The notes under the pieces are model-generated. The model saw only the letters and a list, made by a program, of their open reading frames with translations, was not told the origin of the DNA and searched no databases. A stretch of DNA of 64,000 bases from Megalopta genalis (taxonomy: Eukaryota; Arthropoda; Insecta; Hymenoptera; Halictidae), in contig NW_027476093.1 of the NCBI RefSeq assembly GCF_051020955.1, forward strand, positions 2,137,001 to 2,201,000, given 5' to 3'. This document shows, one piece after another, positions 20,973 through 32,431 of the stretch. Both the position numbers and the translations under genes were made by a program. Within the stretch, counting starts at the first letter, position 1. Every line of letters starts with the position of its first letter.

Positions 20973-22334
20973 TAGCTAGCGCGTCACGGTCTCGGTGAGC
21001 TCGCTCATGAAGAATTTGGACGTCGCCGGGACAGAAGCAACGAACGGCGCGGCATCGACGCGGCCGTCCGTGAATAATTCACTGGCCTGGCATTCTGGTC
21101 AGCCGGTGACCGATAAGGTTCAAAGGACTTCGTAGGACCGGGGTGCCGGGTTAGCAGAGCGGCGGCGTACCGGCTCGTGCATAATTCGCGTATCGTCGTC
21201 CCGGCCTGTTTTCCCGGGAACGGCGCGCAAAATAAACGTCTCTGAAAGGCGCGAGGAGGCTCGCAGCGATACCGCGAGAGGGTTGGAAACCGGGTCGCGA
21301 GCAGCAGATAGCTGGGGACCGAGCGCGTGGGTCTCGAGGGGTCGCGGGGGACCCGAGGGTGCCGTTGGAAAAAGCGCGAGGGGGTGAGGAGGGGGGAATC
21401 TTGACTCTCGCGCGCGGCCCGCGTCCGCTTATCCTCTCCTTTCCGGGTGCCAGCAACACCGTCGCGATCTCGCGGCTACCGTATCTCCGTGTTCGGATGT
21501 GTTGGTAGGTCGAGGGACGTCGACGCACCGCCCTAAGTCCGTGGCAACGCGACACCACTACCAGCGTCGCCCAACCGCCGCCCATTACCCGGCGTCCTCG
21601 CGTTTCGCTCTTACCTCTCGGGAACCCCATGCAAAAAAATCCCTCTCCTCGGGATTGCATCGCGCATTCTCTCGAGCGTGCACCGCGTTCCGCGCGGTTC
21701 AGAGTCCGTGTAAGGACCTCCGTATGTGTTTCACCAGGTCAGGTCAACGTCCTGTCCCTGACAGCGAAAAGGGACCGAGAAACGGGAAAGGGATGCCAGT
21801 GAGGAAGCGCGAGAGCACCCCGCGCGCCGGAGTGCGGGGTTACTCGCTGTTGGAACGGGGGATCGGAAGGGGTGAGAAGGGACGATACGAACACGAGGGA
21901 AGGAGGCTCGATCCTCCTGATACGCTCCTCCGCTCTCCCTCTCCCCGCCCTCGATGAATGCACTTCTTCCTCTGCGTCGCTGTGCCGCTCCGCACTGCTC
22001 CGCACCGCTCCGCACCGCGCCGAGCTGCAACGCGGTAAAGGGTGCGCTCCTCGACTGAAACCCCTGCGAGCCGTAGCAAGGGTGCGATTGCATTTTGCGA
22101 ATCCACGTGCGACATCGCCGCCGCGACGCAGAGAACGCCGGATATGAGCGTCCAGGGACGTGGCTAGTCTTCGGGAGCTCGATTCACGGTTTTATGTTCT
22201 TGAAAATTTTTGGGGTTGCGTTAGTGTAATTTTGTTTTGCTGGGATATCGGGAGAGATAATTGATGTAGATTAAGGAAGACGTTTTGATTGCATGATTTT
22301 CGAGGTTACAGAAAGGCGGAGGAAGCGGTTAATA
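20973..22334. other. strongly CpG-rich island, no supported gene
   Basis: From about 20990 to 22160 the DNA is GC- and CpG-rich with five or more overlapping frames on both strands. The peptides are Arg/Pro/Ser-rich, differ by frame, and none is recognisable. The composition would suit a promoter or 5' exon, but I see no start, splice pair or core-promoter motif I can defend. Confidence 0.45.
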
Positions 22335-22562
22335 CAGTAATGTCTCTCTAATTGACGCTCAGATTGTGCAGAAAAATGGAGAATTTTGGGAAGAGGGGAT
22401 ACGATTACTCGAGTCTTGCAGCTCGTTCTTATAATTGTTGGCAAAATCGGTAACTATAAAAACGAGTTGCAAGGCTCGAATAATGGTATCTCCCCTTCCC
22501 GAATTGTCCATCTTTGTGGACAATCTTAGCGTCAGTATATATATATAAGGGAGACATTACTG
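22335..22562. mobile_element. FB palindromic MITE, complete
   Basis: A 228 bp element with TA on both sides, left CAGTAATGTCTCTCTAATTG and right GGGAGACATTACTG. A short TATATATATA insertion lies in the right terminus (GTCAGTATATATATATAAGG). Confidence 0.92.
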
Positions 22563-22564
22563 TA

Positions 22565-22891
22565 TTCTGCGAAACTTTCGTTCTATCGACGACTGTTTCT
22601 ATCGTGTATCAAAAACATCGACACCGCGCATCGAGCGCCTTGTTCGTACAATACGGACGCTTCTTCAGCTTTTAGGGTTCGAGCATCGTTCATTTTCGGA
22701 CATTTAATCGTTCGGGTTAATGTCTTTTAATCGACGATAACGCGCGCCGCCTTGCAATGCCTGCAAATCATAATCGTATTCTTCTAAATCATTTTCTTAG
22801 TGTAGCTGGTGAACATAGGCGAGTTTCGAGTGATACGTCGAAACGTATAATTAGACTACAGATCATTACGTGGTATAAAATATTCTGTATA
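22565..22891. other. unique sequence, nothing recognised
   Basis: No element or reading frame of note. Confidence 0.5.
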
Positions 22892-23080
22892 CAGTAATGT
22901 CTCCCTAACTGACGCTTAGCTTGTGCACAAAAATGAACAATTTCGGAAGAGGAGATACGATTGTTCTTCGAGCTTCGTGGCTCCTTTTTTATGATTATCG
23001 ATTGTCAACCATTATAAAAACGAGCTGCAAGGCTCGAATAATCGTGTCTCCTCTTCCAAAATTGTCCATTTTTTGGGCGA
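22892..23080. mobile_element. FB palindromic MITE, right terminus lost
   Basis: The left end CAGTAATGTCTCCCTAACTG, loop and right arm to CAAAATTGTCCATTTTTTGG are present. The last ~35 bp are missing. Confidence 0.87.
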
Positions 23081-23115
23081 TCACATGTTGACAAAAGCGC
23101 TCCGTAGCGAAAGGG

Positions 23116-23434
23116 TTAACGCTAATCCTACCGCGGTCAAAGTGACCGCTTTCTTATTTTGCAATTCTGCAAAGTTCCGAGATTCTTTCGTGGAAAACGC
23201 TCGAATAAGTTATATCATTAGAGCAAGTTTTATAATAAAAACTTGACAAATTCCAAATAAATTCGGTCTTCTCACTTTTGTGAAGCAGTACAAGCCAGTT
23301 AGTATTAGTAGTAACTTTCGAGGAAAACGCTCGAATAAGTTATATCATTGCAGCAAGTTTTATAATAAAAGCCTGACAAATTCCAAATAAATTCGGTCTT
23401 CTCACTTTTGCGAAGCAGTACATGCCAGTTAGTA
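23116..23434. repeat. TTAA-type end followed by 130 bp duplication
   Basis: TTAACGCTAATCCTACCGCG at 23116 looks like a TTAA-element terminus. It is followed by two copies (23185 and 23315) of a 130 bp unit starting CTTTCG and sharing GGAAAACGCTCGAATAAGTT and AATTCGGTCTTCTCACTTTT. The right end of any element is not visible. Confidence 0.7.
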
Positions 23435-24510
23435 TAACTGCTTGGTAGGTTCTCAGCAAGTGTATACAGGCCGTGAAAAAAAAACGATTCGCCGAGTTTA
23501 TTGGCTTTCAGCCGCTGAAAGGAGCAGTGCCCCGGGACGAGGTATACGATCCTGGCGGCGACCGTTACAGAGAACAGAAGCCGATGAACGAGGGAAATGA
23601 AAGCGAGTGCCGATCTGCGAATTGATTCGTAAGAGAAGGAGCGGGAGCGCTAGCAAAGAGAGAGAGAAAAAGAGAGAGAGAAAGGGTGATCCGAGCGTTC
23701 CCGTCCCGTGCCCCATTCACGCGTTCACAACGCCATCAAAGAGCCTTTCACGGGAATTTTCACCTCTGGATTCACGGCGGACGATAAGTTTCCGCGCGAG
23801 CGCTGGCACACGCGCGTGTGCTGCGCGAGGAGCGCATCCCATTTGTCACGCGGAAAGAATCTCGTCGTAGCGACCGACGTTCTCTCCTTTCATTTCTCGT
23901 CCCTCTTTATTTCTTCTGTTTTAATGACGTCGATGCCGCCGTCGCCGACGCTAATGGGGCGTCGCCACCCCGGAGTCATTGGCTGGGAACCACAAAGGGG
24001 GACGTTTCATAAGCGGAGAATATTAAATCACACCTCCGTGTTAAGTATCGGTTCGAACGGCGAAGCTTCCTCGCGGCTACGCTCGTTCTCTTTCGCGACA
24101 GAACGCGGCTGAAACTGCGACGACTGAAACCGATGGCACACGGTTTCCATTTCGTCGCTGCGACGAAAATAAAAGCTTGGTAGCTTGCGAAACGCTTTGC
24201 CGTCCTTAGGTACATGTTCGAGTGGATCGTTATGGTCGCATCTTCGGACATTCTCACGTAATCTATGCGTACCGGAACGTTAGGGAAACGAGGGAACGAA
24301 ATTGTAAAGTTGCTGTATGTAAACTGACTTAATTCATGAATTCGTCAATGGTAAACTTTTCGGGCGTTTTTTTTTAGAGAACGTTTTTCTTTTAATAATT
24401 GCAAATTCTAAGTTAAATACAGGGCGTTAAATTAGCGAGAACGTATCACCTGTTACGTGAAAGTATTAAGAATACCTGCTAGTTTGTTTTAAATCATTGT
24501 ACCTGAATTG
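23435..24510. other. unique sequence, no supported gene
   Basis: Frames at 23607-23870, 23708-24112 (plus) and 23976-24257 (minus) overlap and encode nothing I recognise. A short AGAGAG tract lies at 23656-23682. Confidence 0.45.
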
Positions 24511-25005
24511 TTAACTTGACTTTAGAATTGAGATAAACGAGGATTTCGCAAATTAGCTGTAAAAAGGAATAACAATACTGCTTTGATGAAGCAAAGCACG
24601 ATTTTTATTCTAAGACGTCATACAATTTAACTTAGACTGAAGAGAAACGCGAGAAAAATGAACACGTTTCGCATCTATAAATTATATTATTACTCTATAT
24701 AATCTATATTATTGTTCTTATTAAATATTATAAGTTTTCTTTTTGGAGCTTGCAATTCTTTATAGCTATCTCACCGACGCATTTCTTCCAATTTAAAATA
24801 TTCTATTTGCAGTAGAATATGCAACATCGATCAGTGCGATCGACTTTAACTTAACTTTAAAATTGAGATAAACGAGGATTTCGCAAATTAGCTGTAAAAA
24901 GAATAACGATACTACTGATGACGCGAAGCACGATTTTTATTCTAAGGTGAAATACAATTAAACTTAAATTGAAGAGGAACGCGAGAAAAATGTCAGTGTT
25001 TTTGT
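24511..25005. repeat. duplicated ~160 bp segment, 335 bp apart
   Basis: 24511-24670 and 24846-25005 share GAGATAAACGAGGATTTCGC, AAATTAGCTGTAAAAAG, AGCACGATTTTTATTCTAAG and ACGCGAGAAAAATG. The intervening 175 bp is not duplicated. Confidence 0.8.
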
Positions 25006-25112
25006 TTTACGGAATACAATTCCCCCACTGAACAATGTTATTCAGTCATCTCGTTGACATAATTATGCATATGAGGAATTCACTCGTCGTCCCAAGTTGA
25101 CAGATTAAACTC
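24946..25112 (-). repeat. dispersed repeat shared with 29697-29857
   Basis: Reverse complement of 29697-29857: shared ATACAATTCCCCCACTGAAC, TAATTATGCATATGAGGAAT and ACTCGTCGTCCCAA (with one change). It abuts an FB half-element on its right side. Confidence 0.8.
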
Positions 25113-25226
25113 GATTACAAGGCTTGAATAATCGTATCTCCACTTCCCAAATTATTATCTATTTTAGTGGACAGTAAGGGAGACATTACTGTACTCCAAA
25201 ATACAGTAATGTCTCCCTAATTGAGA
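25111..25226. mobile_element. FB fragments: right half then left end
   Basis: 25111-25191 is an FB right half ending GGAGACATTACTG plus TA. At 25204 a second FB left end CAGTAATGTCTCCCTAATTG begins and breaks off after about 22 bp. Confidence 0.78.
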
Positions 25227-25233
25227 GATATGA

Positions 25234-25585
25234 GATTAACAAAATTATGTCGAGACGAGACGTAAGAATCTTTAATGGCGCCACGGAGTCGCCACTCGTG
25301 CGGTTAATTTGGTTTAACTGGAAATACAGTAATGTCACTCTAATTGACGCTCAGATTGTCCACCAAAAATGGACAATTCGGGAAGAGGAGATGCGATTAT
25401 TCGAGCCTTGCGGCTCGATTGTTATAATTGTTGAAAATTCATTGTTGAAAATTCCACTTTCGTGGGCAATCTGAGCGTCAATTAGAGAGACATTACTGTA
25501 TTTCCAGTTCCAAATCAATTAACCCTTTGCACGAGTGGCGTCATTAAAGGTTCTTATGTCTCGTCTCGAAATAATTTTGTTAATC
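25234..25585. repeat. 352 bp inverted repeat enclosing an FB element
   Basis: The outer arms (25234-25326 and 25499-25585) pair: GATTAACAAAATTATGTCGA with its complement at 25566-25585, GAGACGAGAC with GTCTCGTCTC, GGCGCCA and CCACTCGTG with their partners, and GGAAATA with TATTTCC. They flank the FB copy at 25327-25498, so the palindrome continues far outside the FB termini. The arms carry two head-to-head ends of the CCCTTTGCACTCG TTAA family. Confidence 0.88.
25327..25498. mobile_element. FB palindromic MITE, short copy
   Basis: 172 bp with TA on both sides, left CAGTAATGTCACTCTAATTG and right GAGAGACATTACTG. Most of the loop-proximal right arm is deleted (ATTGTTGAAAATTC occurs twice at the junction). 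Confidence 0.9.
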
Positions 25586-25735
25586 AAATTTGTCCACATT
25601 TGAAGAGCTGTTGAATGTTTAAATAACTGTTGCATAGATCGCAATATTCAATTTCGCGTGCATAAAATGCACCGGGTCGTACAAAAATGGAGAAACTATC
25701 TTAAATTTTGCGTTCATTCGACTACGAGCGCCTGA
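25519..25735 (-). mobile_element. TTAA element, degenerate
   Basis: TTAACCCTTTGCACGAGTGG opens it and CGTGCATAAAATGCACCGGG is inside, as in copies at 19504 and 28256. The far end (TTCGACTACGAGCGCC) is eroded. Confidence 0.65.
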
Positions 25736-25945
25736 GAATCGGAATATTTAATAATTAATAAGCGGAAAATTCGAAATTTTCTGGAAATGTAACTTCTTTA
25801 AGCAATTGCGGATCAACGTGCGAATTCTTCTTTATGGCGCACCCTGTGCATATCCCAGCGGTTTCTCATTGAACGGTGAAAAACGGAACGCCATGTTTGC
25901 GCTCGCGTCGACCATTTTCCGCGGAAGATCAAGTCATTCACGTGT

Positions 25946-25992
<47 letters not shown>

Positions 25993-26139
25993 GAGGGACA
26001 GACCAGGACACGTCATTACCGGGGCGCCCCTAAACGAGCCCGCCCCTCCGAGCGACGCAGAGCAGTCTTCGTTCCTTCTTTTCACCTGACAAATCGGCTG
26101 AATCTGAGCGTCGAGGTTCTCGAAGACGAAACTTATATA
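25736..26139. other. unique sequence with GA tract
   Basis: Contains the GA microsatellite at 25946-25996. Otherwise no feature is recognised. Confidence 0.5.
25946..25996. repeat. GA microsatellite
   Basis: About 22 GA units. Confidence 0.95.
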
Positions 26140-26504
26140 CAGAGTGTCCCAAAAATGTCTCGTAATCCGGAAATGGTAGGTTCTTCGGGTCATTCGAAGC
26201 AACTTTTTCCTTTACAAAAATGTTCTCCGAGGCTCCGTTAACGAGTTACTAACGAAAAACAGTGACCAATGAGAGGCAAGCTCGGCTGGCGCGAGGCGAC
26301 CGAGCCAATGAGCGGAACTGGGCTTCGTGCGCTGGTTGGCTGGGCCGTCTCGCGTCAGCCGTACTCGATTCTTATTGGTCACTGTTTTTCGTTAATAACT
26401 CGTTAACGGCGCCTCGGAGAACATTTTTGTAAAGGAAGAAGCTGCTTCAAACGATCCGAGGAACCCGCAATTTCCGGATTACGAGACATTTTCGGGACAC
26501 CCTG
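26140..26504. mobile_element. CAGGGTGTCCCAAAA MITE, copy 3
   Basis: 365 bp with TA on both sides, left CAGAGTGTCCCAAAAATGTC and right GACATTTTCGGGACACCCTG, type A at both ends. CCAAT boxes lie at 26264-26273 (GACCAATGAG) and 26303-26312 (AGCCAATGAG). On the right side one box is TTATTGG. Confidence 0.92.
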
Positions 26505-27097
26505 TATATGTATATAGTATATAACGACGTTTTCCAGAGGTCGGTGAAAAGCGTGGCCGGATGAAAAGCGGAAGAAGCCGAGGAGGGTCGCCGGTGAATA
26601 GGGAACACTCCCTGTATAGTTGGGTTCGAGGGTTTTTCACCGTGAACGCGAAACCGGCGCGATCGTTTAGTCGCCGTGGATAGATGCGCGTTCAATCTTT
26701 CCTAATCGGCCCGGAGGGGTCGTCTCTGTTGTTGCAGGTGGTCAGATTTCGGGCTGTTTGCATGAGATTTCGGGGATAATGCGTCGCTGGGGAAACCTCG
26801 AGTGCGCTTGACCCGGGCGGGACGTTAATAAACACGACGCAGCGTCGCGACGGTGTCGCCGGAGAATCAAGGGGCGGTAGAAAAGTGGAGGTTAATTGGG
26901 ATTGGCGTGATTCGGAGCTAATTTAGGAATAAACTTCGCGCGCGATATTTGCAATTAATAGCGAAAAGGTTGTTTTTACGGAGTTCTTCCGAGCCTGAGC
27001 TACTTAGGGGGTAGTTTAGGGTTAGAAAAAGAATCCAGGGGGGTAGAAAAGTAAAGGTTAATTGGGATTAGCATGATTCGGAGCTAATTTAGGAATA
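26505..27097. other. unique sequence with ~75 bp duplication
   Basis: 26863-26937 and 27031-27102 share GGTTAATTGGGATT and GATTCGGAGCTAATTTAGGA. No gene is supported. Confidence 0.55.
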
Positions 27098-27295
27098 AAC
27101 TTATTATATAATATTAATATAATATTGTTATTATATATTATATAATATTATTATTATATTCAATATAATTATTATATTATATTATATTAACATAATATTG
27201 TTATTATATTATATAATATTAATATAATATTGTTATTATATTATACAATATTAATATAATATTATTATTATATTCAATATAATAGTTTTAAGAAC
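27098..27295. repeat. AT-rich ATATAATATTAATATAATAT repeats
   Basis: Imperfect repeats of about 50 bp composed of TATTATATTATATAATATTA. Confidence 0.85.
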
Positions 27296-28255
27296 ATTAT
27301 ATTATAGTGATAAATATAAAAAAGATGTTGTTATTTCGGTCTTTGCGACGAGGACACCATTAGAATTAAATACTTGTAAACCCAGCTGTATATACTTATT
27401 TACCGATATTAAAAAAATAAAGGCCACAAAGCCAGTGAGATCAATTTTCCTAAAAATAACAAAATAATACATCCCGCAACTTGAAAACAGTTCGAAAACA
27501 CCAGCACAAATTGACAGGAATCGAGCTCGATACGAAGAATGTTAGCGTCAGTGTCATCGAAGTGATTTCGTGCAATTTTTTTACCGGTTTTCCATGTTTT
27601 CCACGGGCCTGAATAGAAAGTTTCGAGCGACAAACACGACTGGTTCCGCACAAAAGCGCATCATCGCGAGAAAATTTATCGCAACGGGACGACATTTCCC
27701 GTGAGAAGCGATGAAGAAAGTGCCGGGGCGACGCGGAAAAGGAAAAACTGGAGCGAGATGAAAAGAACGAGAGAACGAAAGAGAGCGAAAGAGAGATCGA
27801 CGATTTCTTGAATAGGCGCGCGACTGCCTTCCAGGGGATCCGCGCGAATCAATTCCCGGATTGACTCTGCGCTCGCTGCACTCCCGATTTTCCAGCTTTG
27901 AAAATGGATAGCGTGCGCCGTGAAGCGGAAACCGACCGGCCTCGACATCCACGGAATATTTCCCCTGTTGCTGAATGGAACACGGACCGATTGGAATGCA
28001 ATATACGAGGCGAGTAAGTGATTCCGGCTCCCCGTTCGTTCATGATATCGGCCGATATCGCGCGCCGAAGACGAACGCGCGCGACACGCGAACGACTTTC
28101 CTTTCAGCGTCGCTTTGGTAAAAAGCACCGACGCCGGATCTCGAAAGCTTCGACTAATCTTGGAAAAGTCCCGGTAATTAGCGCACCCTTTGGCTGCGAT
28201 CTGTCGATAGCGACAATTCGGGTTCGGGATTTATGATGTTGACACGGGGGAGACG
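27296..28255. other. unique sequence, no supported gene
   Basis: Three overlapping minus frames (27409-28128) and one plus frame (28018-28236) occur. None has a domain or splice support. Confidence 0.45.
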
Positions 28256-28459
28256 TTAACCCTTTGCGCTCGAGTCGCGACTCTAGGGCGCCATTAAAAA
28301 TTGTTATTATCGCGTTTCAATGTAATTTTAACATCATCGAATTTGCTTGTATTAAATTTGTTTGTTGCATGCATCGCAAAATTCAATTTCATACGCATAA
28401 AATGCATTAGGGTGGATAAAATGGGAATACCGTATTGATAACAATTCAGGTACCGTTAA
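28256..28459 (-). mobile_element. TTAA element, CCCTTTGCACTCG family
   Basis: It opens TTAACCCTTTGCGCTCGAGT, then GCGCCATTAAAAATTGTTAT and ACGCATAAAATGCATTAGGG. The other end is eroded to ACCGTTAA. Confidence 0.7.
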
Positions 28460-28489
28460 CTTCTGGCTGGAACTATTAACCTTGATCTA

Positions 28490-28660
28490 TTAATTAATAA
28501 TTATTAATATGTATATCTAATAATTTATATTTATAATATAATAATATATAATATATATGATAATATAGCTATTAATATAATAATATGTAATATATATTAT
28601 AATATATCTATTAATATAATAATATAATAATACAATAATAATATATAATTGGAATGGAAC
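28490..28660. repeat. AT-rich tract
   Basis: TAATAATATA-type sequence, partially duplicated (CTATTAATATAATAATATG and CTATTAATATAATAATATA). Confidence 0.8.
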
Positions 28661-29696
28661 GATTGGAATATCAAAATTTTCAATAACACTTTGGCATATC
28701 TTCTCCTTTAATTCCCCAATTTAATTTCTAACGTTGTTTACCAGGTAGTTGAACTGGTTGGTGGTTTGATGGCACAAACTTTGCTCTTCAAACAACTCCG
28801 AAGAGAGGAAAGTCCAACGAGATGGGACCAATCTTTAATTAAACGCTGATCTTTAAAATAAATTCTGACTAACTTCAACACGCTCTCTTTGCCCGTACAC
28901 GACTCCATCGTATTATAAAAATCGTCTATCATTGTCAGATTAGAAAGCAAAAGGAAGCGACAAAAAAACACGCACGGCTTTCGACAGACATTCGAACATC
29001 GAATATCGAGGATGTTCGCTATCGAACATCGCGCGGCAGAAATACAATAAATCGAATCGCGCGAAGTTGAACTGTTTAACTGCAATTGACATGGGCGCAT
29101 TAGCGGCAGATCGAACTTGACCTCATCCCGAGCCACGGCATACGTATGTATGTATGTGTGTATGTATGTATGTACAATCGATCAGCGAATGATCGAACGG
29201 ATATTATAACGGGTCGCGTTACGGATGGTACAGAGCGCCGGGCGCGCACAATGGGCGCAACAAATGAACGCGACAAAAGGAATCGAAACGGCGGAACGAT
29301 CGCGGCAAATTGGTTTGACAACAATGTGATTTATTGCCGCAACTAGTCGTTGCGAAAATGATTGATATTGTATATCTGGTTTTTGAGCACCGGGATTGCC
29401 GAGCGTACTGCCCGATGATTACAACGATTGATGGCGGCGCGAGGAGGGCCACGCGGGACGCGCGGCAAGAAACGCGCAAGCTTCTATCTCGTTGATGCCT
29501 TGTTCGATGTTTTACACGGGGCCCCCGATCTGGTAAGTGAATTGATAGAACGAATTCGGCACGGCTACGGGATCTATTGCTCGACAAAACAACGGGAAAC
29601 AACGAGCCGACGATCAAACCGTTCCTCGTTAGACCGTTTTTTTGTGGCGGACGAACCTAGCGAATTGCATCGTTTTCGACGTACAGAAGTATTTTA
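28661..29696. other. unique sequence, no confident gene
   Basis: A 132-codon minus frame (28738-29136) is more protein-like than most here (includes SVLKLVRIYFKDQRLIKDWS) but I do not recognise it. Its ends do not show a clear start context or paired splice sites. A plus frame at 29428-29766 is likewise unrecognised. A GTAT tetranucleotide run lies at 29139-29174. Confidence 0.4.
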
Positions 29697-29857
29697 TTCG
29701 AGCTTAATCTGTTCAATTGGGACAACGAGTGAATTCCTCATATGCATAATTATGTCGACGGGATGACTGAATAATATTGTTCAGTGGGGGAATTGTATTC
29801 CGCGAAAAAAAACATAGACATTTTTCTCGCGTTTCCCTTCAATTTAAGTTTAATTGT
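29697..29857 (+). repeat. dispersed repeat shared with 24946-25112
   Basis: Inverted relative to the 25 kb copy. It runs from AGCTTAATCTGTTC through GAATTCCTCATATGCATAAT to TTTAAGTTTAATTGTA and abuts the FB element that begins at 29859. Confidence 0.8.
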
Positions 29858-29858
29858 A

Positions 29859-30074
29859 CAGTAATGTCTCTCTTACTGACGCTCGGATTGTCCACTAAAA
29901 TAGATAATTTGGAAAGATGAGATACGATTATTCGAGCATTGCGGCTCAGTTTTCTAATTGTGGACAATTTTTAACTATAAAAATAAACCGCAAGGTTCGA
30001 ATAATCGTATCTCCTCTCTCCGAATTGTCAATTTTTGGTGGACAATCTGAGCGTCAATTAGAGTGACATTACTG
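29859..30074. mobile_element. FB palindromic MITE, complete
   Basis: 216 bp with TA on both sides, left CAGTAATGTCTCTCTTACTG and right GAGTGACATTACTG. Both arms retain TATTCGAGC/GTTCGAATA. Confidence 0.92.
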
Positions 30075-30076
30075 TA

Positions 30077-30506
30077 CCATGGAACTGTTTGCGAACAAAG
30101 TATCTACATGGAAGAAAAGCGAAGGCAAAAAAGTATCGATAGCTCTCGGAGTAAATATCTTCTTTCGTTCGTTCTCTATATCGCGCCATATATCGTTTTC
30201 TCGAATAGATGTATACCGAAAGATAAATGATAGCGCAGCCTCGCTAAAAGGTTTAATGAAACCGCAGTACGGGACTCGTTCGCGGTACATCGGGGTCGTG
30301 TTCCGAAAAGGTCTGATACACCCGTCGGCTTCTGTTACGAAAATGTCGTCGCCGGTGTTCCGTTTCATACGTCGGAATTGTTCCGACGCGCGTGTACGCC
30401 GTCCCGCGCGGTTTCCTTATCAGCAGCAGCGAGGTTACTGCCTTAATTAGACTGTTAACGAGCGAGGATCATTTGCCGAGCAGGATCGCGTTTCCGCGAA
30501 GCCAAT

Positions 30507-30510
<4 letters not shown>
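30077..30510. other. unique sequence, no supported gene
   Basis: A 123-codon plus frame (30079-30450) and a 99-codon minus frame overlap. Neither is recognisable. Confidence 0.45.

Positions 30511-30587
<77 letters not shown>
30511..30587. repeat. TG microsatellite (about 38 units)
   Basis: Uninterrupted TG run. Confidence 0.95.
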
Positions 30588-30590
<3 letters not shown>

Positions 30591-30934
30591 TTCCAGCGAA
30601 TCAACCTGTATGACTCGTCTACGCGAATTTCATTTCGGCTCTAGTCGTTCCTCGGGACGGAACGGATCGTGTGTCGATCGTTAACAATCAGCTTGTAATG
30701 AACGAACTTGATCGAAGTTTTTTTTTTAATTGCGGATGATAGCGATCGATATAGACCGAGGGATATTCTGTATTCGCGACGAACGAACTTGCTTAACGCG
30801 TTCGCTGCCATCGTCAAAATCTGTCGCAATCAATTGCAAATCTATTTACTTGTTTGTTTATTTGTTTATGCCATTTTTATAATAACGGAAATGGATGCGT
30901 GTAAATGGTAAATTGAGGATTCATATTCTCAATT
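30588..30934. other. unique sequence, nothing recognised
   Basis: No repeat or supported frame. GCTTAACGCGTTCGCTGCC at 30793 faintly resembles a TTAA-element terminus, without a partner. Confidence 0.4.
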
Positions 30935-31484
30935 GTATGGTTGTATAATGTAATGTAATATAATATAATACAATATAATGTAATGTAATACAATGTAATA
31001 TAATATAATACAATATAATGTAATGTAATATAATATAATATAATACAATATAATGTAATATAATACTATATAATGTAATGTAACGTAATGTAACGTAATG
31101 TAATGTAACGTAATGTAACGTAATGTAACGTAATGTAATGTAATGTAATGTATAGGAATGTAATGCAATGTAATGTAATGTAACGTAATGCAATGTAATG
31201 AAACGTAACGTAACGTAATGTAATGTAATGTAATGTAATGTAATGTACTGTAATGTAATGTAATGAAACGTAACGTAATGGAATGGAATGTAATGTAATG
31301 AAACGTAACGTAATGTAATGGAATGTAATGGAATGGAATGTAATGAAACGTATCGTAATGTAATGTAATGTAATGTAATGGAATGTAACGTAACGTAATG
31401 TAATGTAATGTAATGTACTGTAATGTAATGGAATGGAATGTAATAAAACGTAACGTAACGTAACGTAATATAATATAATATAAT
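30935..31484. repeat. TAATG/TAACG/TAATA pentanucleotide array
   Basis: About 110 pentamers in zones: TAATA-rich to about 31075, then mixed TAATG, TAACG, GAATG and AAACG to about 31460, then TAACG and TAATA. The Tyr/His/Ile-rich minus frames are translations of the array. Confidence 0.95.
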
Positions 31485-32186
31485 ATTAAATAACTTACTC
31501 AATTGGTCTCACCTCACATAATCTTAGCTGCAAGACTGAAACAAATATATTAACAATAATTTCGGATAGAACACGTTGCTTTAAAGCAACGATGCATCGT
31601 CCAAGAAACGTTGGAGGCAGATGAAAATTTCGTTCGAAAATGTAATCGATTAGAAGGAGCCGTGGAACGGAACCGATGGCACAGAACATTCTCCAGGTTC
31701 TGAGCCGAAACTCTGTTCCTCTAATTTCGCATCGGGCACACGGACTGATGACATTTGCATTTCCATCAGGAATTCGGAAATTCGGTTTCGTCGGTGGCCC
31801 ACGGACTGATTCGACCGACGGTTACTGATTAAATTGAAAAGTCGAGAAAATCAATGCGTCACGTCTGCGTCCCGTTGGAATTAAGGGGAATTGGACGTGT
31901 ACCGTATCGGAAACGTGTTTCGCCGCGATTAAGTGCACGGATAGCTTCAAGTGGACAGGAACGGGGGAGGAGGCTCCGAGAGAATCCCGGCAATTTTCTC
32001 GGTAATCAGAACCGTGGAAATGCGGGAAACTTTTATGCGCGCAGGCGTGGGAGGAGTTCGCGAAAGTTATTGCGCATTGAACGAACGGAGGAACTCTCTG
32101 TGCAAGTAATCGTTCGGCTTCCATAACAAATTCAAATGGAATATAAACGCGAGCATGCTTTTTATTGTTCTCGGAGAGAACAATAA
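31485..32186. other. unique sequence, no supported gene
   Basis: A 100-codon minus frame (31822-32124) opposes a 90-codon plus frame. Neither is recognised. Confidence 0.45.
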
Positions 32187-32414
32187 AAATTATTATATAT
32201 TATATTATATTATATTATATTATATTATATTATATTATATTATATTATATTATATTATATTATATTATATTATATTATATTATATTATATTATATTATAT
32301 TATATTATATTATATTATATTATATTATATTATATTATATTATATTATATTATATTATATTATATTATATTATATTATATTATATTATATTATATTATAT
32401 TATATTATATTATA
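32187..32414. repeat. pure ATTAT pentanucleotide array
   Basis: About 45 nearly perfect TATAT/ATTAT pentamers. The complementary motif forms the array at 44462-44650. Confidence 0.97.
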
Positions 32415-32431
32415 CGAACTCTTTCTCTATA

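Noticed and set aside
21151..22147. Several 80-170 codon frames on both strands
   Set aside because: Mutually overlapping frames in a GC-rich island; Arg/Pro/Ser-rich peptides without domains.
30935..31484. Possible telomeric repeat
   Set aside because: Motif is TAATG/TAACG, not the insect TTAGG repeat, and lies internally with variant zones.
30921..31502. 193-codon Tyr/His/Ile-rich minus frame
   Set aside because: Translation of the TAATG/TAACG pentanucleotide array.
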